This document shows, piece after piece, positions 18,785-29,118 of a stretch of 64,000 bases of DNA; within the stretch, counting starts at the first letter, position 1, and every line of letters begins with the position of its first letter. Position numbers and translations under genes: made by a program. Under the pieces are notes generated by a model. It had not been told where the DNA came from. It saw only the letters and a list, made by a program, of their open reading frames with translations, and ran no database searches. This DNA comes from Rhizobium leguminosarum (GTDB lineage: Bacteria > Pseudomonadota > Alphaproteobacteria > Rhizobiales > Rhizobiaceae): the NCBI RefSeq assembly GCF_004123835.1, contig NZ_MZMU01000003.1, positions 868,001 to 932,000 on the forward strand, in the 5' to 3' direction.

Positions 18785-18942
18785 GTGCCCTTTTTCATGT
18801 CAGCCATGTTTCAAACGTTTTGACCGCCAGCTGCCACAAGATTTATTGTGCAACGCAACATTTTGCCGCATTTGTCGATTTTCATTTCAACTCCAAGGGA
18901 TTAAGCTAATCCCTAAGTTTGTTGACAGACGTCGCTCTCTAC

Positions 18943-19028
18943 TCGGCGTCATCCTCGGCCTTGTGCCGAGGATCTGCTGCGCATCAACCGGTAGCAGATG
19001 CTGGGGCACAAGCCCGAGCATGACGAAA
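18943..19028. repeat. large palindromic repeat, copy 1
   Basis: GGCGTCATCCTCGGCCTTGT and its inverse, ACAAGCCCGAGCATGACG, surround a central GCAGATC...GATGC hairpin. The second copy is at 56023-56107 and is nearly identical over about 85 bp. This copy lies between two 19-bp near-identical sequences. Confidence 0.75.
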
Positions 19029-19095
19029 GAGAAGTTCGCAGCGTTGTCGGCAGTCTGAGGGATTAAGCTGATCCCTTTGCGGTGTTGGGGGGAAG

Positions 19096-21804
<2,709 letters not shown>

Positions 21805-21842
21805 GATATTCGCTGGAGTCTGGGGCAGGGCGCCCGTGGCAC

Positions 21843-22121
21843 TCAGTGACGATACCGCCAACGATCGCGGTAGATATAAGGTCCGTTCAGGTCCCAGGCC
21901 ATGCGGTTCATCATCTCCGCACTCTGCGCCCGTGATTCGGCGCGCCGGTCGAGATCGATGCGCTGCAGGCAGGTGGCAAAACCATCCGTGCCGCGCCGGA
22001 AGCCATAGCTCAGGCACCGCTGCTCATCCGCCGCCCGCCGCTCCTCCGGCGTCATCGTCTGGCAGGCCGAGAGCCCGGCGACGATGGTGGCCATGACGGT
22101 GATGAGAAGACGAATGCGCAT
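21843..22121 (-). CDS. small lipoprotein, unknown
   Basis: A 92-residue protein with a signal peptide ending in the lipobox GLSAC. The mature part is charged (ERRAADEQRCLSYGFRRGTDGFATCLQRIDLDRRAE) with two more cysteines, then an aromatic tail NGPYIYRDRWRYRH. The pattern LSYGFRRGTDGFATCLQ recurs in small alphaproteobacterial envelope lipoproteins of unknown role. I start at the ATG at 22121, directly before the signal peptide. It is convergent with ppdK, 38 bp apart. Confidence 0.78.
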   Translation of the reverse strand: MRIRLLITVMATIVAGLSACQTMTPEERRAADEQRCLSYGFRRGTDGFATCLQRIDLDRRAESRAQSAEMMNRMAWDLNGPYIYRDRWRYRH

Positions 22122-22235
22122 TGGTTTGGTCCTTGGAATGGTCGCTCCGAGGAAAGGCCATTCGGGCGAGGGCGTCAAGCTGCTCTTGGTCCAGGAGATT
22201 GCTGAGTGCTGGTGATTACGTGAGCGGTGTGCCGT

Positions 22236-22362
22236 GCAGCCCCCTCATCCGACCCTTCGGGCCACCTTCTCCCCGAGGGAGAAGAGGGCATCGAGACGTT
22301 GCGGCATATCCCCTTCTCCCCAGCGGGGAGAAGGTGGCCCGAAGGGTCGGATGAGGGGGGCC
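22236..22362. repeat. rhizobial palindromic element, full copy
   Basis: CCCCTCATCCGACCCTTCGG..CCACCTTCTCCCC and the inverse, GGGGAGAAGGTGGCCCGAAGGG..GGATGAGGGG. This subtype has GACCCTTCGGGCC where the copy at 14.5 kb has GCCTGCCGGC. Confidence 0.85.
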
Positions 22363-22428
22363 ACACGGCAGGCCGTTCGTTTGCCCTTCGCTTGCGCTCA
22401 GCGCATTCGCGGCTTTGCCGCTCACCCC

Positions 22429-22626
22429 TTACGCCGCCCCAGCCGGATCTCCAATCGGTAGCAGCGCCGGATTGAGCGGCGGATCCTGCGGGTTCTTCGT
22501 GTCGGCCGGGTCCTGCGCCGGTGTCAGCGGCGGTTTTTGCTGGATGGGGTCGGGAATGCCGGGGGTCGGCGTCGGGCCGCGCGGTGTGTCGGCATTGGGT
22601 GTCGGGATCGGATCTCTGTTGGGCAT
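22429..22626 (-). CDS. small proline-rich protein
   Basis: A 65-residue protein in which about a third of residues are proline, with Thr/Asp between (PNRDPIPTPNADTPRGPTP); no hydrophobic segment. AAAAGGAGGCAATC before the ATG at 22626 is an excellent ribosome-binding site and makes translation likely despite low complexity. Function unknown; it is probably unstructured. Confidence 0.6.
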   Translation of the reverse strand: MPNRDPIPTPNADTPRGPTPTPGIPDPIQQKPPLTPAQDPADTKNPQDPPLNPALLPIGDPAGAA

Positions 22627-22750
22627 GATTGCCTCCTTTTCGAAAAAGGAACGGCAGGCTTGGCACTTGGTTCCACTTTCGCCGGCCAACCTTTCTATGC
22701 ATGAGGGCCATTCCTATGTATGAGGAAAGCTTGCAAACCTTGGAACGAGC

Positions 22751-22996
22751 ATGGCCCTTCGCGATCGATTTTCGAAAAAACTGAACTGTCCGCAATGCGG
22801 CAATGAGGGCTTTGCCGAAGCCTCGGAAGTCGACGATCCCAAGCGCAAGCATCCGGATTTCAAGGTCGATCAGCTGCCGCGCGGTTTTGGCGTGCAGCGG
22901 CCTTCCAATCATCAGGAAAATTTCGTCATAAAGTGCGAATGCGGGCGCAAGTTCCCCTTCCGCAGCGTTGCGGAAGCTGCGGCCGAGCGCCGCTAA
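22751..22996 (+). CDS. small zinc-ribbon-like protein
   Basis: An 81-residue protein with two CxxC-type knuckles, CPQCGNEG near residue 13 and CECGRKF near residue 62, suggesting one structural zinc. The middle part is basic and polar. No family is named with confidence. The start has a moderate GGAACGAG ribosome-binding site. Confidence 0.65.
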   Translation: MALRDRFSKKLNCPQCGNEGFAEASEVDDPKRKHPDFKVDQLPRGFGVQRPSNHQENFVIKCECGRKFPFRSVAEAAAERR

Positions 22997-23011
22997 CATC
23001 ATGATCTAGAA

Positions 23012-23404
23012 TTAGATCCGCTGCAGCAGTTCGACGAAGGCATCGGCGAAACGCACCAGAGGGGCGGTCTCTTCGTCGGGCGCCTGCATGCGGATCTCAG
23101 TGCCGTTATAATCGAGCAGCGCCAGCACGACGCGCATCTCCTGGCCGTCGCCCGGAATGCGCAGCACGGCAATGCGCCGGCAATCCTGGACGAGGCCGCC
23201 GGCGGGCAGGTCGAACAGCAGTTCGCCGCCGGAGCGTGCCGCGGCCTGGCGCACCGCCTCGCAGAAACCGGCATCGCCGCCGGCATAACCTTCGAGCGAA
23301 AGTTCGAGCTCGAGCAGCTCCATCGGCAGCATCGGCTCGGACTGGTGGTCGATCCCGCCAAGCGCAGACGCCTGCGGCCTTGCTGCAATCTCGGGTGAAA
23401 TCAT
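23012..23404 (-). CDS. hypothetical protein
   Basis: A 130-residue acidic soluble protein (LLELELSLEGYAGGDAGFCEAVRQAAARSGGELLFDLPAGG) of unknown family. GGAGAGACGGG directly precedes the ATG at 23404 and decides the start; the open frame extends 39 codons further without a ribosome-binding site. It is convergent with the zinc-ribbon gene, 15 bp apart. Confidence 0.6.
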   Translation of the reverse strand: MISPEIAARPQASALGGIDHQSEPMLPMELLELELSLEGYAGGDAGFCEAVRQAAARSGGELLFDLPAGGLVQDCRRIAVLRIPGDGQEMRVVLALLDYNGTEIRMQAPDEETAPLVRFADAFVELLQRI

Positions 23405-23566
23405 CCCGTCTCTCCTCTGCATCTGGAGATGAAACCGCGGCAGAATGGCCTTTTTTTGACATATCAGCAAGGGCTTATGAAGCAGCCCCCGTTTCGCCAT
23501 GGCCTTCGCCGTGGATTCCAACGCAATGCCTCAGACAATAGTTTCAATTTAGCCGAATCTTGCCCC

Positions 23567-23679
23567 AGATCCGGATGATTTTAGGCCGGGCCGGCCTAAA
23601 ATCTGAATCCGGATCTAAATCAAAGAATAGAGCATGATGTCGTCCGAAAACCGCTTCACACTTTTCGGCATCATGCTCT
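23567..23679. repeat. rhizobial mosaic repeat with two hairpins
   Basis: A long palindrome is bounded by AGATCCGGAT (23567-23576) and ATCCGGATCT (23607-23616). A second hairpin follows, AGAGCATGATG (23629-23639) with CATCATGCTCT (23669-23679), enclosing CCGAAAACCGCTTCACACTT, which resembles the 19-mer core of the repeat at 1.7 kb. Confidence 0.75.
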
Positions 23680-23743
23680 AAACAGGGTTGAGGCGATTTG
23701 CGTGGTTCAGGACGCGGGCGCTGACGAGCAACCGGTAAGTTTG

Positions 23744-24655
23744 ATGCCCATCCGCTACGACCGCCCCGTTTCCAACGCCGCCCGCTTTTCGCGGCTGCTC
23801 GGGGCGTTTTCCCTGGTGCTGGCGCTGGCGGTGATGATCGCCCATCGCTTCGGCGGCCTCGCCACGCCCTATCTGGTGCTGCTGCTGATTGCCGCCGCCG
23901 GCTGCGCGCTGCTCGCCGCCATGTTCGCCGCCCTCGGGCTGCGCAGCCTCTGGATGACCGGGGCCGAAGGTGGGCTGGCCGCACTCGCGGCGCTGATCTA
24001 TGCCGCCTTTCCGCTGGGGCTTGGCGCCTATGCCACCGAGCGTTACATGACGCTGCCTGATATCTACGACGTTTCCACCGATCCGGTCTCCGCACCCGAC
24101 TGGCTTTCGCCGCCCTATTCCGACCAGATCTGGCTGAAACGAAACGTTGATGTGACGCCGGAAGACCGCGAAAAGCAGCTCACCGCCTATCCCGAACTGA
24201 CAGGCCGGCGCTATGAGGGCGCGCTCGACCGCGTGCTCGAAGCGGTGCGCAAGGTCGCCAAGATGAGCGGCATGACCATCACCAGGAGCAGCGGCGACAC
24301 CGAGCCCGGCCGCGATCCCGAGGACAAGCCGGTCAAGCCGCCGCAGCCGGGCGACGATGCGGTGGCCGATGCGCCCGATATCGTTCCCGTGCCGATGCCG
24401 CGCCCCTATGACGACGACGTCGCCAAGCTCATTCGCGGCGTCAACGGCGTGACGCTGCAGGGCACCACCCGCACGCTGATCCTCGGCCTGCGTTTCGATA
24501 TCATCATTCGCCTGCGCGAAGAGGCCGAAACCACCTTCGTCGACATCCGCGTCGCCTCCCGCTACGGCCAACACGACCTCGGCTTCAGCGCCGAAATCGC
24601 CGGCGATTATCTGAAGGCGCTGGATGCCGAGCTGCTTGGGATTGCGGGTGGGTGA
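23744..24655 (+). CDS. DUF1499 membrane protein
   Basis: A 303-residue protein with three N-terminal membrane segments (LLGAFSLVLALAVMIAHRF; YLVLLLIAAAGCALLAAMFA; GGLAALAALIYAAFPLGL). A soluble DUF1499 domain follows (DIYDVSTDPVSAPDW, then RTLILGLRFDIIIRLREE and FVDIRVASRYGQHDLGFSAE). An acidic Pro-rich insert lies at the centre. The function of DUF1499 is not established. The ATG at 23744 is preferred; a GTG 14 codons upstream is open but lies next to the repeat. Confidence 0.8.
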   Translation: MPIRYDRPVSNAARFSRLLGAFSLVLALAVMIAHRFGGLATPYLVLLLIAAAGCALLAAMFAALGLRSLWMTGAEGGLAALAALIYAAFPLGLGAYATERYMTLPDIYDVSTDPVSAPDWLSPPYSDQIWLKRNVDVTPEDREKQLTAYPELTGRRYEGALDRVLEAVRKVAKMSGMTITRSSGDTEPGRDPEDKPVKPPQPGDDAVADAPDIVPVPMPRPYDDDVAKLIRGVNGVTLQGTTRTLILGLRFDIIIRLREEAETTFVDIRVASRYGQHDLGFSAEIAGDYLKALDAELLGIAGG

Positions 24656-25308
24656 GCCGCGGTGCCGCCAGAGGCGGCAGCAATCGATCCAGTGAATCGA
24701 TTGCAGCGGCGAACGCCCTGAGCCCAAAGCGAAGGGCCGGGATACGGTGCGGCAAATTCAACAGGCTGCGGGTCGCAACGTCTCGATTCCCTCTTCTCCC
24801 CAGCGGGGAGAAGGTGCCCGTAGGGCGGATGAGGGGGCCGGCGAAGCCGGTCTTTCCAACAACACCATGTGAGTTCTACACCACTCGCGTCGTCTCAGTC
24901 GCCGGATAGGTTATTACGGGTGTGCCGTGTGGCCCCCTCATCCGCCTGCCGGCACCTTCTCCCCGAGGGGAGAAGAGATTTGCGGCGACCTCTCGATACC
25001 CTCTTCTCCCCAGCTGGGGTCCGAAGGACGGGTTGAGACCGGTGGCTCAACCCAGGCAAAGGTGCCCGTAGGGCGGATGAGGGGGCCGGCGAAGCCGGTC
25101 CTTCCTCACAACGTTCATGCGGGGTTCGACCGCGCTGGCGTCGGCATGGCTGGATAGTTAAGATGAGAGGGCGTGCCGTGTAGCCCCCTCATCCGACCCT
25201 TCGGGCCACCTTCTCCCCGCTGGGGAGAAGAGGACACATGCAGCAATCTCTCCGTTCCTTCGCTACCTCTCGCTAGGCCCGAGCCCGGTAAGGTCAAAGG
25301 CGCACCCC
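24656..25308. other. repeat-filled intergenic region
   Basis: About 650 bases with no gene. It holds a right half-element (24781-24840), a full but interrupted palindromic element (24931-25100) and a left half-element (25182-25230) of the family at 14.5 and 22.3 kb. Short frames are Pro/Arg-rich products of the repeats. Confidence 0.75.
24931..25100. repeat. palindromic element carrying a nested 43-bp hairpin insert
   Basis: The arms match the copy at 14.5 kb, but at 25014-25056 a 43-bp sequence that itself folds (GGGTTGAG/CTCAACCC) interrupts the right arm. The same insert, 38 of 43 identical, lies at 38062-38104 inside another copy. Confidence 0.7.
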
Positions 25309-27030
25309 TCACTCCACCACCAACCACCCCGTATACCGCACCACCAACCCCGTCAGCCGCCCGCCGATCTCCACATGAAAGTGGAACCGCCCATCACGCT
25401 CCTCCTCATAAGTATCCCCGCCAGGCGCCAGAAACATCGGCAGCGGAATCCCTAAAAACCGCCAGCCGCGCACGACGAGCCCCAGCTTCTCCCCATCCGG
25501 CACCAGTGCCATCAGCACCCGGAACGGCCCGAAGACCTCGGCGAGCAGATGCCGGTCGCGGCCCTTGCCTTCGACCTGCCAGCTGCGGAACACCGTGCCG
25601 CCGAAATCCCGTGTCCAGACCTCCCTGTCGCCATCGGCGGCGAAACGCACCGTGACCGGCACATCTTCGCCCGCTTTGGGAAAGCCGATCACCCCGGCGA
25701 CGATCCTCGCCAGCAGCCCACCGCCACGCTCGATCCGCGCCCGGCCGGACGCGACGCGCGTGCCGCCGGCATGGAGAGCTGAGATGGCCGGCGGCAGCCG
25801 CTCCCAGGCGCTGCCGAGAATCTGCCGGTAGAGCGGCAGGGGCGCCGCCTCGTTTTCCATCCTGATGCCGGATGTGATCTGAAAACGCCGGAAGGCCGCT
25901 TCGAAATCCGCAAGCTGCAATTCCCCCGCCGCCGGCCGGGCACCATTCTCCGGCCGCACGCCGGTTAGCAGCCGGCGCACCAGCGCGTCCACCCCGATAA
26001 CAGGAATGAACGGCCCGTCATCACCTTCGGCAATCAGATGCCAGGCGCAGGTCAGCCGCTTTCCCGCGTGATCGACGCCGCCGGCGCGGACGAACATGCC
26101 GCCGCGATGTTCGCCGATCGCGAAGCTATGGCTGGCACGCTGCAGCGCCCGAGAAAACGGCAGCAGCGACGGCAGCAGCCGCAGGCGGACGAGCCTGGCC
26201 GCAAGGCTGAGCAAGTGCTGCAGCGGCTGCGGCTCCGTGCCGACACCGGTGAAGCTGGATTTGAGATCGGAAAAGTGCTGCGGCAGCAGCTTAAGATCCG
26301 GCGCATCCACCAGCAGGAATTTCCGGCTGAGCAGTGGCTTAACCCCCGGCGGCGCCACCGTCACCCGCATCGCATCGATCAGCCCGCGCCCCGAGGCCGG
26401 CTGCCCATCGCGCCGAACGGTGATCTTCTTGCCGGCATAGCTCGCGATCGCCCTCACGACATTGAGCCCGATCCGCACATGCGCCGAAGGGGCAATGCCC
26501 GCCGCGACACATTCGATCCGGGAGAAATGCGGCGCCATCGCATCGAGCGCTGCGAAGGAGAGGGCGGGCAGGCTGCTGAGCCCCGAAAGCGCGAAGGTGC
26601 CCTTTGCCTTGGCCGCAGCATCGAGCCCACCGACGCCGGCGACGAAGCCGGTGCTGTCGGCGATATCGGCATAATCGATGCCGAGGCCGATGCAGGCCTC
26701 GACCACCTTATGAGCATCCTTCCCGAAGGTCTGGAACGGCCCCGAGGCATCGACGACGAGATGCGGCCTCAGCCGCGTCAGCTGTTCGGTGAGATCGCCG
26801 TCTCGGTCGAAGCTTACTGCCTGCACCATCGCGCCGAGATTGTTGCTTCCCAGGCCCTCGGCTCCATCTTTCGGCGTCCGGAGATCTGCAACGAAATCGT
26901 CAGCCTTTTCCAGCGAGCGCCCCGCAACCAGCAGCCTGAGCCGCGGTTCATCGCCGAGCAGCCGGGCAAGCCGCCCGCCGAAAGTGCCGTAACCGCCGAT
27001 GATGAGCAGCGAAAACCGGTCCTCGCTCAT
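25309..27030 (-). CDS. saccharopine dehydrogenase-like protein with DUF4166
   Basis: A 573-residue protein. The N-terminal 170 residues are a Rossmann domain (LLIIGGYGTFGGRLARLL, then VVDASGPFQTFG and CIGLGIDYADIAD) of the saccharopine dehydrogenase type. From about residue 390 comes a DUF4166 domain (LPLYRQILGSAWERLPPAISALH through RFHFHVEIG). The catalytic specificity is not known; such fusions are probable NAD(P)-dependent oxidoreductases. Its start overlaps the stop of the upstream DCC gene by four bases, so the two are one operon. Confidence 0.85.
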   Translation of the reverse strand: MSEDRFSLLIIGGYGTFGGRLARLLGDEPRLRLLVAGRSLEKADDFVADLRTPKDGAEGLGSNNLGAMVQAVSFDRDGDLTEQLTRLRPHLVVDASGPFQTFGKDAHKVVEACIGLGIDYADIADSTGFVAGVGGLDAAAKAKGTFALSGLSSLPALSFAALDAMAPHFSRIECVAAGIAPSAHVRIGLNVVRAIASYAGKKITVRRDGQPASGRGLIDAMRVTVAPPGVKPLLSRKFLLVDAPDLKLLPQHFSDLKSSFTGVGTEPQPLQHLLSLAARLVRLRLLPSLLPFSRALQRASHSFAIGEHRGGMFVRAGGVDHAGKRLTCAWHLIAEGDDGPFIPVIGVDALVRRLLTGVRPENGARPAAGELQLADFEAAFRRFQITSGIRMENEAAPLPLYRQILGSAWERLPPAISALHAGGTRVASGRARIERGGGLLARIVAGVIGFPKAGEDVPVTVRFAADGDREVWTRDFGGTVFRSWQVEGKGRDRHLLAEVFGPFRVLMALVPDGEKLGLVVRGWRFLGIPLPMFLAPGGDTYEEERDGRFHFHVEIGGRLTGLVVRYTGWLVVE

Positions 27031-27485
27031 GTGATGAAGCGGCTTCGCTGCTCGGGCGTCGGCACCATGCAGCTTTGCCGCCCGGCAATCTTCAGCCTGT
27101 TGCGGGCGATGAATTCATAGAGCGCATCGGCCGCCCGCCGCGGCAGCAGCCGGAAAATCTTCACCAGCGAATAGGGAAAGCCGAGGCCCGCTACCATGCG
27201 GATCGAGCCGTCGGACTTGAAGAATGCGCGGCCATTTTCAATCAGGATATTGGTCTCGTAGTCGCGCGCGTGGAGCCCGTAATGCCGATAGAGCGCCTCG
27301 CCGAGCGGCGTCTGCGCCGCCAGGAAACGGTATCGCTGCCGCTTGTCATGTTTCAGCACGAATTTCACCCAGCCGGAGCAGAACACGCATTCGCCATCGA
27401 AGACGATCAACGGCCGGTCATCGGCAAAGGCGGGCACATCGGGATCGTCGCGATAGCTGTAATCGGCTTGCGGCTTCATCGTCAT
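27027..27485 (-). CDS. DCC-family (DUF393) thiol-oxidoreductase-like protein
   Basis: A 152-residue protein with the defining DCC motif near its start, LIVFDGECVFCSGWVKFVL (D followed by a CxxC pair), and RFLAAQTPLGEAL plus the basic C-terminus typical of DUF393. A redox role is inferred from the CxxC motif. Two ATGs are possible (27485, 27479); GGGGAC fits the second slightly better. It overlaps the saccharopine-dehydrogenase-like gene by ATGA, and such pairs occur together elsewhere in Proteobacteria. Confidence 0.85.
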   Translation of the reverse strand: MTMKPQADYSYRDDPDVPAFADDRPLIVFDGECVFCSGWVKFVLKHDKRQRYRFLAAQTPLGEALYRHYGLHARDYETNILIENGRAFFKSDGSIRMVAGLGFPYSLVKIFRLLPRRAADALYEFIARNRLKIAGRQSCMVPTPEQRSRFIT

Positions 27486-27515
27486 GTCCCCATCCTCATG
27501 ACCCCACCCTCGTGT

Positions 27516-28427
27516 TCACGACGCCGGCCGGTAGGTGGCGGCAAGCGAAGGCGGCCCATCCGCCGCAATCTCGCCGCGCTCCAAAAGATCCTCGATATGG
27601 GCGAGCACGGAAAGGGCCGCCGCCCCATGCAGCTTCGGATCGGTATCGCGATAGATCACCTTCACCATCTCGGCAATCCCACGGTCGCCCGCCTGGACAC
27701 GCGCCAGCACCGCCTGCTCGCGCCTGAGGCGATGCACCTTCAGAGCCCGGAGGAAAGTCGAGGGTTCCGTCACCGGCCCGCCATGGCCGGGCAGCAGCAG
27801 GCCGTCCTCGCGCTCAATCAGCCGCTCGAGCGAGCCCATGTAATCCGCCATCGAGCCATCCGGGGGTGCCACGATCGAGGTCGACCAGGCCATGACGTGA
27901 TCGCCGGAGAACAGGACGTCGCGCCCCTCAAGCGCGAAGGCGGCATGATTGGCCGTATGCCCCGGCGTCAGCACCGCGCTCAGCGCCCAGCCATCGCCCG
28001 AAATCGTCTCGCCGTCACTGAGCGCGATATCCGGCACGAAGGATATATCCGAGCTTTCGGAAAAGGGATTGATCTCGCCATCCCTGAGCGGCCGCGCCGG
28101 CCGGTGCGGCCCTTGCCCCACCGTCACCGCCCCCGTTGCCGCCTGCAGGCGCCTGGCCAGCGGCGAGTGGTCGCGATGCGTGTGGCTGACGAAGATATGC
28201 GTCACCTCGCGTCCGCCAAGGGCTGCCATCAGAGCCTGAAAATGCGCCTCATCCTCCGGGCCGGGATCGATGACCGCGACCGAGGAAGAGCCGACGATAT
28301 AGCTGTTGGTGCCGAAAAAGGTGAAAGGACCGGGATTGTTCACTGTAACCCGCTCGACACCCGAAACAACCGGCACGGCCTGCCCATAGGCCGGCTCGAA
28401 AGCGAGGTCGAATGCGGGACTGTCCAT
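27516..28427 (-). CDS. MBL-fold metallo-hydrolase (LACTB2/glyoxalase II-like)
   Basis: A 303-residue metallo-beta-lactamase-fold enzyme. The zinc motif is FVSHTHRDHSPLARRL (HxHxDH), further ligands lie in TPGHTANHAAF and LFSGDHVMAW, and the C-terminal winged-helix-like domain begins about residue 230 (EQAVLARVQAGDRGIAEMV). This is the LACTB2-like branch of hydrolases, with nuclease or thioesterase members. It is the last gene before tRNA-Gln and lies just downstream of nothing on its own strand, so it has its own promoter in 28428-28590. Confidence 0.87.
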   Translation of the reverse strand: MDSPAFDLAFEPAYGQAVPVVSGVERVTVNNPGPFTFFGTNSYIVGSSSVAVIDPGPEDEAHFQALMAALGGREVTHIFVSHTHRDHSPLARRLQAATGAVTVGQGPHRPARPLRDGEINPFSESSDISFVPDIALSDGETISGDGWALSAVLTPGHTANHAAFALEGRDVLFSGDHVMAWSTSIVAPPDGSMADYMGSLERLIEREDGLLLPGHGGPVTEPSTFLRALKVHRLRREQAVLARVQAGDRGIAEMVKVIYRDTDPKLHGAAALSVLAHIEDLLERGEIAADGPPSLAATYRPAS

Positions 28428-28590
28428 GAAGGAATGATCTCGAGCCGATGACGTCGCCGATTTCTAGCACGACTGCCGGCACCGCGCAGCGCATAAAATC
28501 TGCGCCGGGTTAAACTTAGTCATTGTGACAGGCGAAGAGCTTTGCTAATCAGGCGTCGATTTGAGCAGGTGGTTTCCGCTCAAGCTCTGG

Positions 28591-28664
28591 TGGGGCGTCG
28601 CCAAGCGGTAAGGCAACGGTTTTTGGTACCGTCACCCCTGGTTCGAATCCAGGCGCCCCAGCCA
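28591..28664 (+). tRNA. tRNA-Gln(TTG)
   Basis: 74 bases including an encoded CCA. The acceptor TGGGGCG pairs with CGCCCCA, the anticodon stem is ACGGT/ACCGT and the loop TTTTGGT has anticodon TTG at 28623-28625; the T-arm is CCTGG TTCGAAT CCAGG. It borders the accessory island that begins 26 bp downstream. Confidence 0.96.
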
Positions 28665-28689
28665 TTTTTGAAATGGTTCGTTCTGGCAT

Positions 28690-29118
28690 TCATTGGTTTT
28701 CCGACAGGAACTCATTTAAGCGCGATGCTAGACCTGCCTGGTCGTTCGTATCGCATTCCCAGATTACCAATACAGTCCAACCAAGCGCCTCCAGTCGTGA
28801 CTGACTTACCTCATCTCTTCTGACATTATCATCGAATTTTTGCTGCCAATATTCTGCATGTGCTTTGGGCGTAGTGGTTCGAATGCATCCCGGATGGCGA
28901 TGCCAAAAGCACCCATGGACAAATACAACCTTGCGAAGCCGAGGAAAAACGAGATCAGGCGTGCCAGGGAGCGTCCGAACGTGAAGCCGATATCGGAAGC
29001 CCAGCTCGTGCGCTGCGCGTCTTACCAGCATTTCGGGCTTGCTATCGGTCGGCCTCACCTTTGCCATCAACCGGCGGCGCTGCTCAGGGACATCTGCAAA
29101 AAGATCGCGAGTTTTCAT
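28690..29118 (-). CDS. vsr: very short patch repair (Vsr) endonuclease
   Basis: A 142-residue Vsr protein with MAKVRPTDSKPEMLVRRA at the N-terminus, the catalytic aspartate D55 in PGTPDLVFP, and VFVHGCFWHRHPGC with the zinc ligands, C122 completing the set. Vsr nicks 5' of the T in T:G mismatches that arise when 5-methylcytosine deaminates, and usually accompanies a C5-methyltransferase; one is present at 34881, within the same island but on the other strand. Its start overlaps the stop of the adenine-methyltransferase gene (ATGA), so these two are one operon. Confidence 0.92.
   Translation of the reverse strand: MKTRDLFADVPEQRRRLMAKVRPTDSKPEMLVRRAAHELGFRYRLHVRTLPGTPDLVFPRLRKVVFVHGCFWHRHPGCIRTTTPKAHAEYWQQKFDDNVRRDEVSQSRLEALGWTVLVIWECDTNDQAGLASRLNEFLSENQ

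Larger units (their letters stand above)
18114..19095. other. long intergenic region between smc and ppdK
   Basis: Nearly 1 kb without a protein gene. It holds a palindromic repeat pair (18190-18335), a fragment of the RIME-like repeat (about 18358-18400), an AT-richer stretch with the candidate structured RNA (18541-18784), a duplicated 19-bp near-palindrome (18896-18914 and 19058-19076) and a large palindromic repeat (18943-19028). Open frames here run straight through the hairpins and have no coding character. Confidence 0.7.

Noticed and set aside
18544..18909. 121-codon open frame in the smc-ppdK gap
   Set aside because: It reads through all three hairpins and the intrinsic terminator, and has no coding character.
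27075..28451. 458-codon open frame on the plus strand
   Set aside because: Antisense to the DCC-family and MBL genes; Arg/His-rich shadow.
28637..28664. tRNA-Gln 3' end as an att site for the island
   Set aside because: I found no second copy of this sequence near the right border at about 37.0 kb and no integrase gene.
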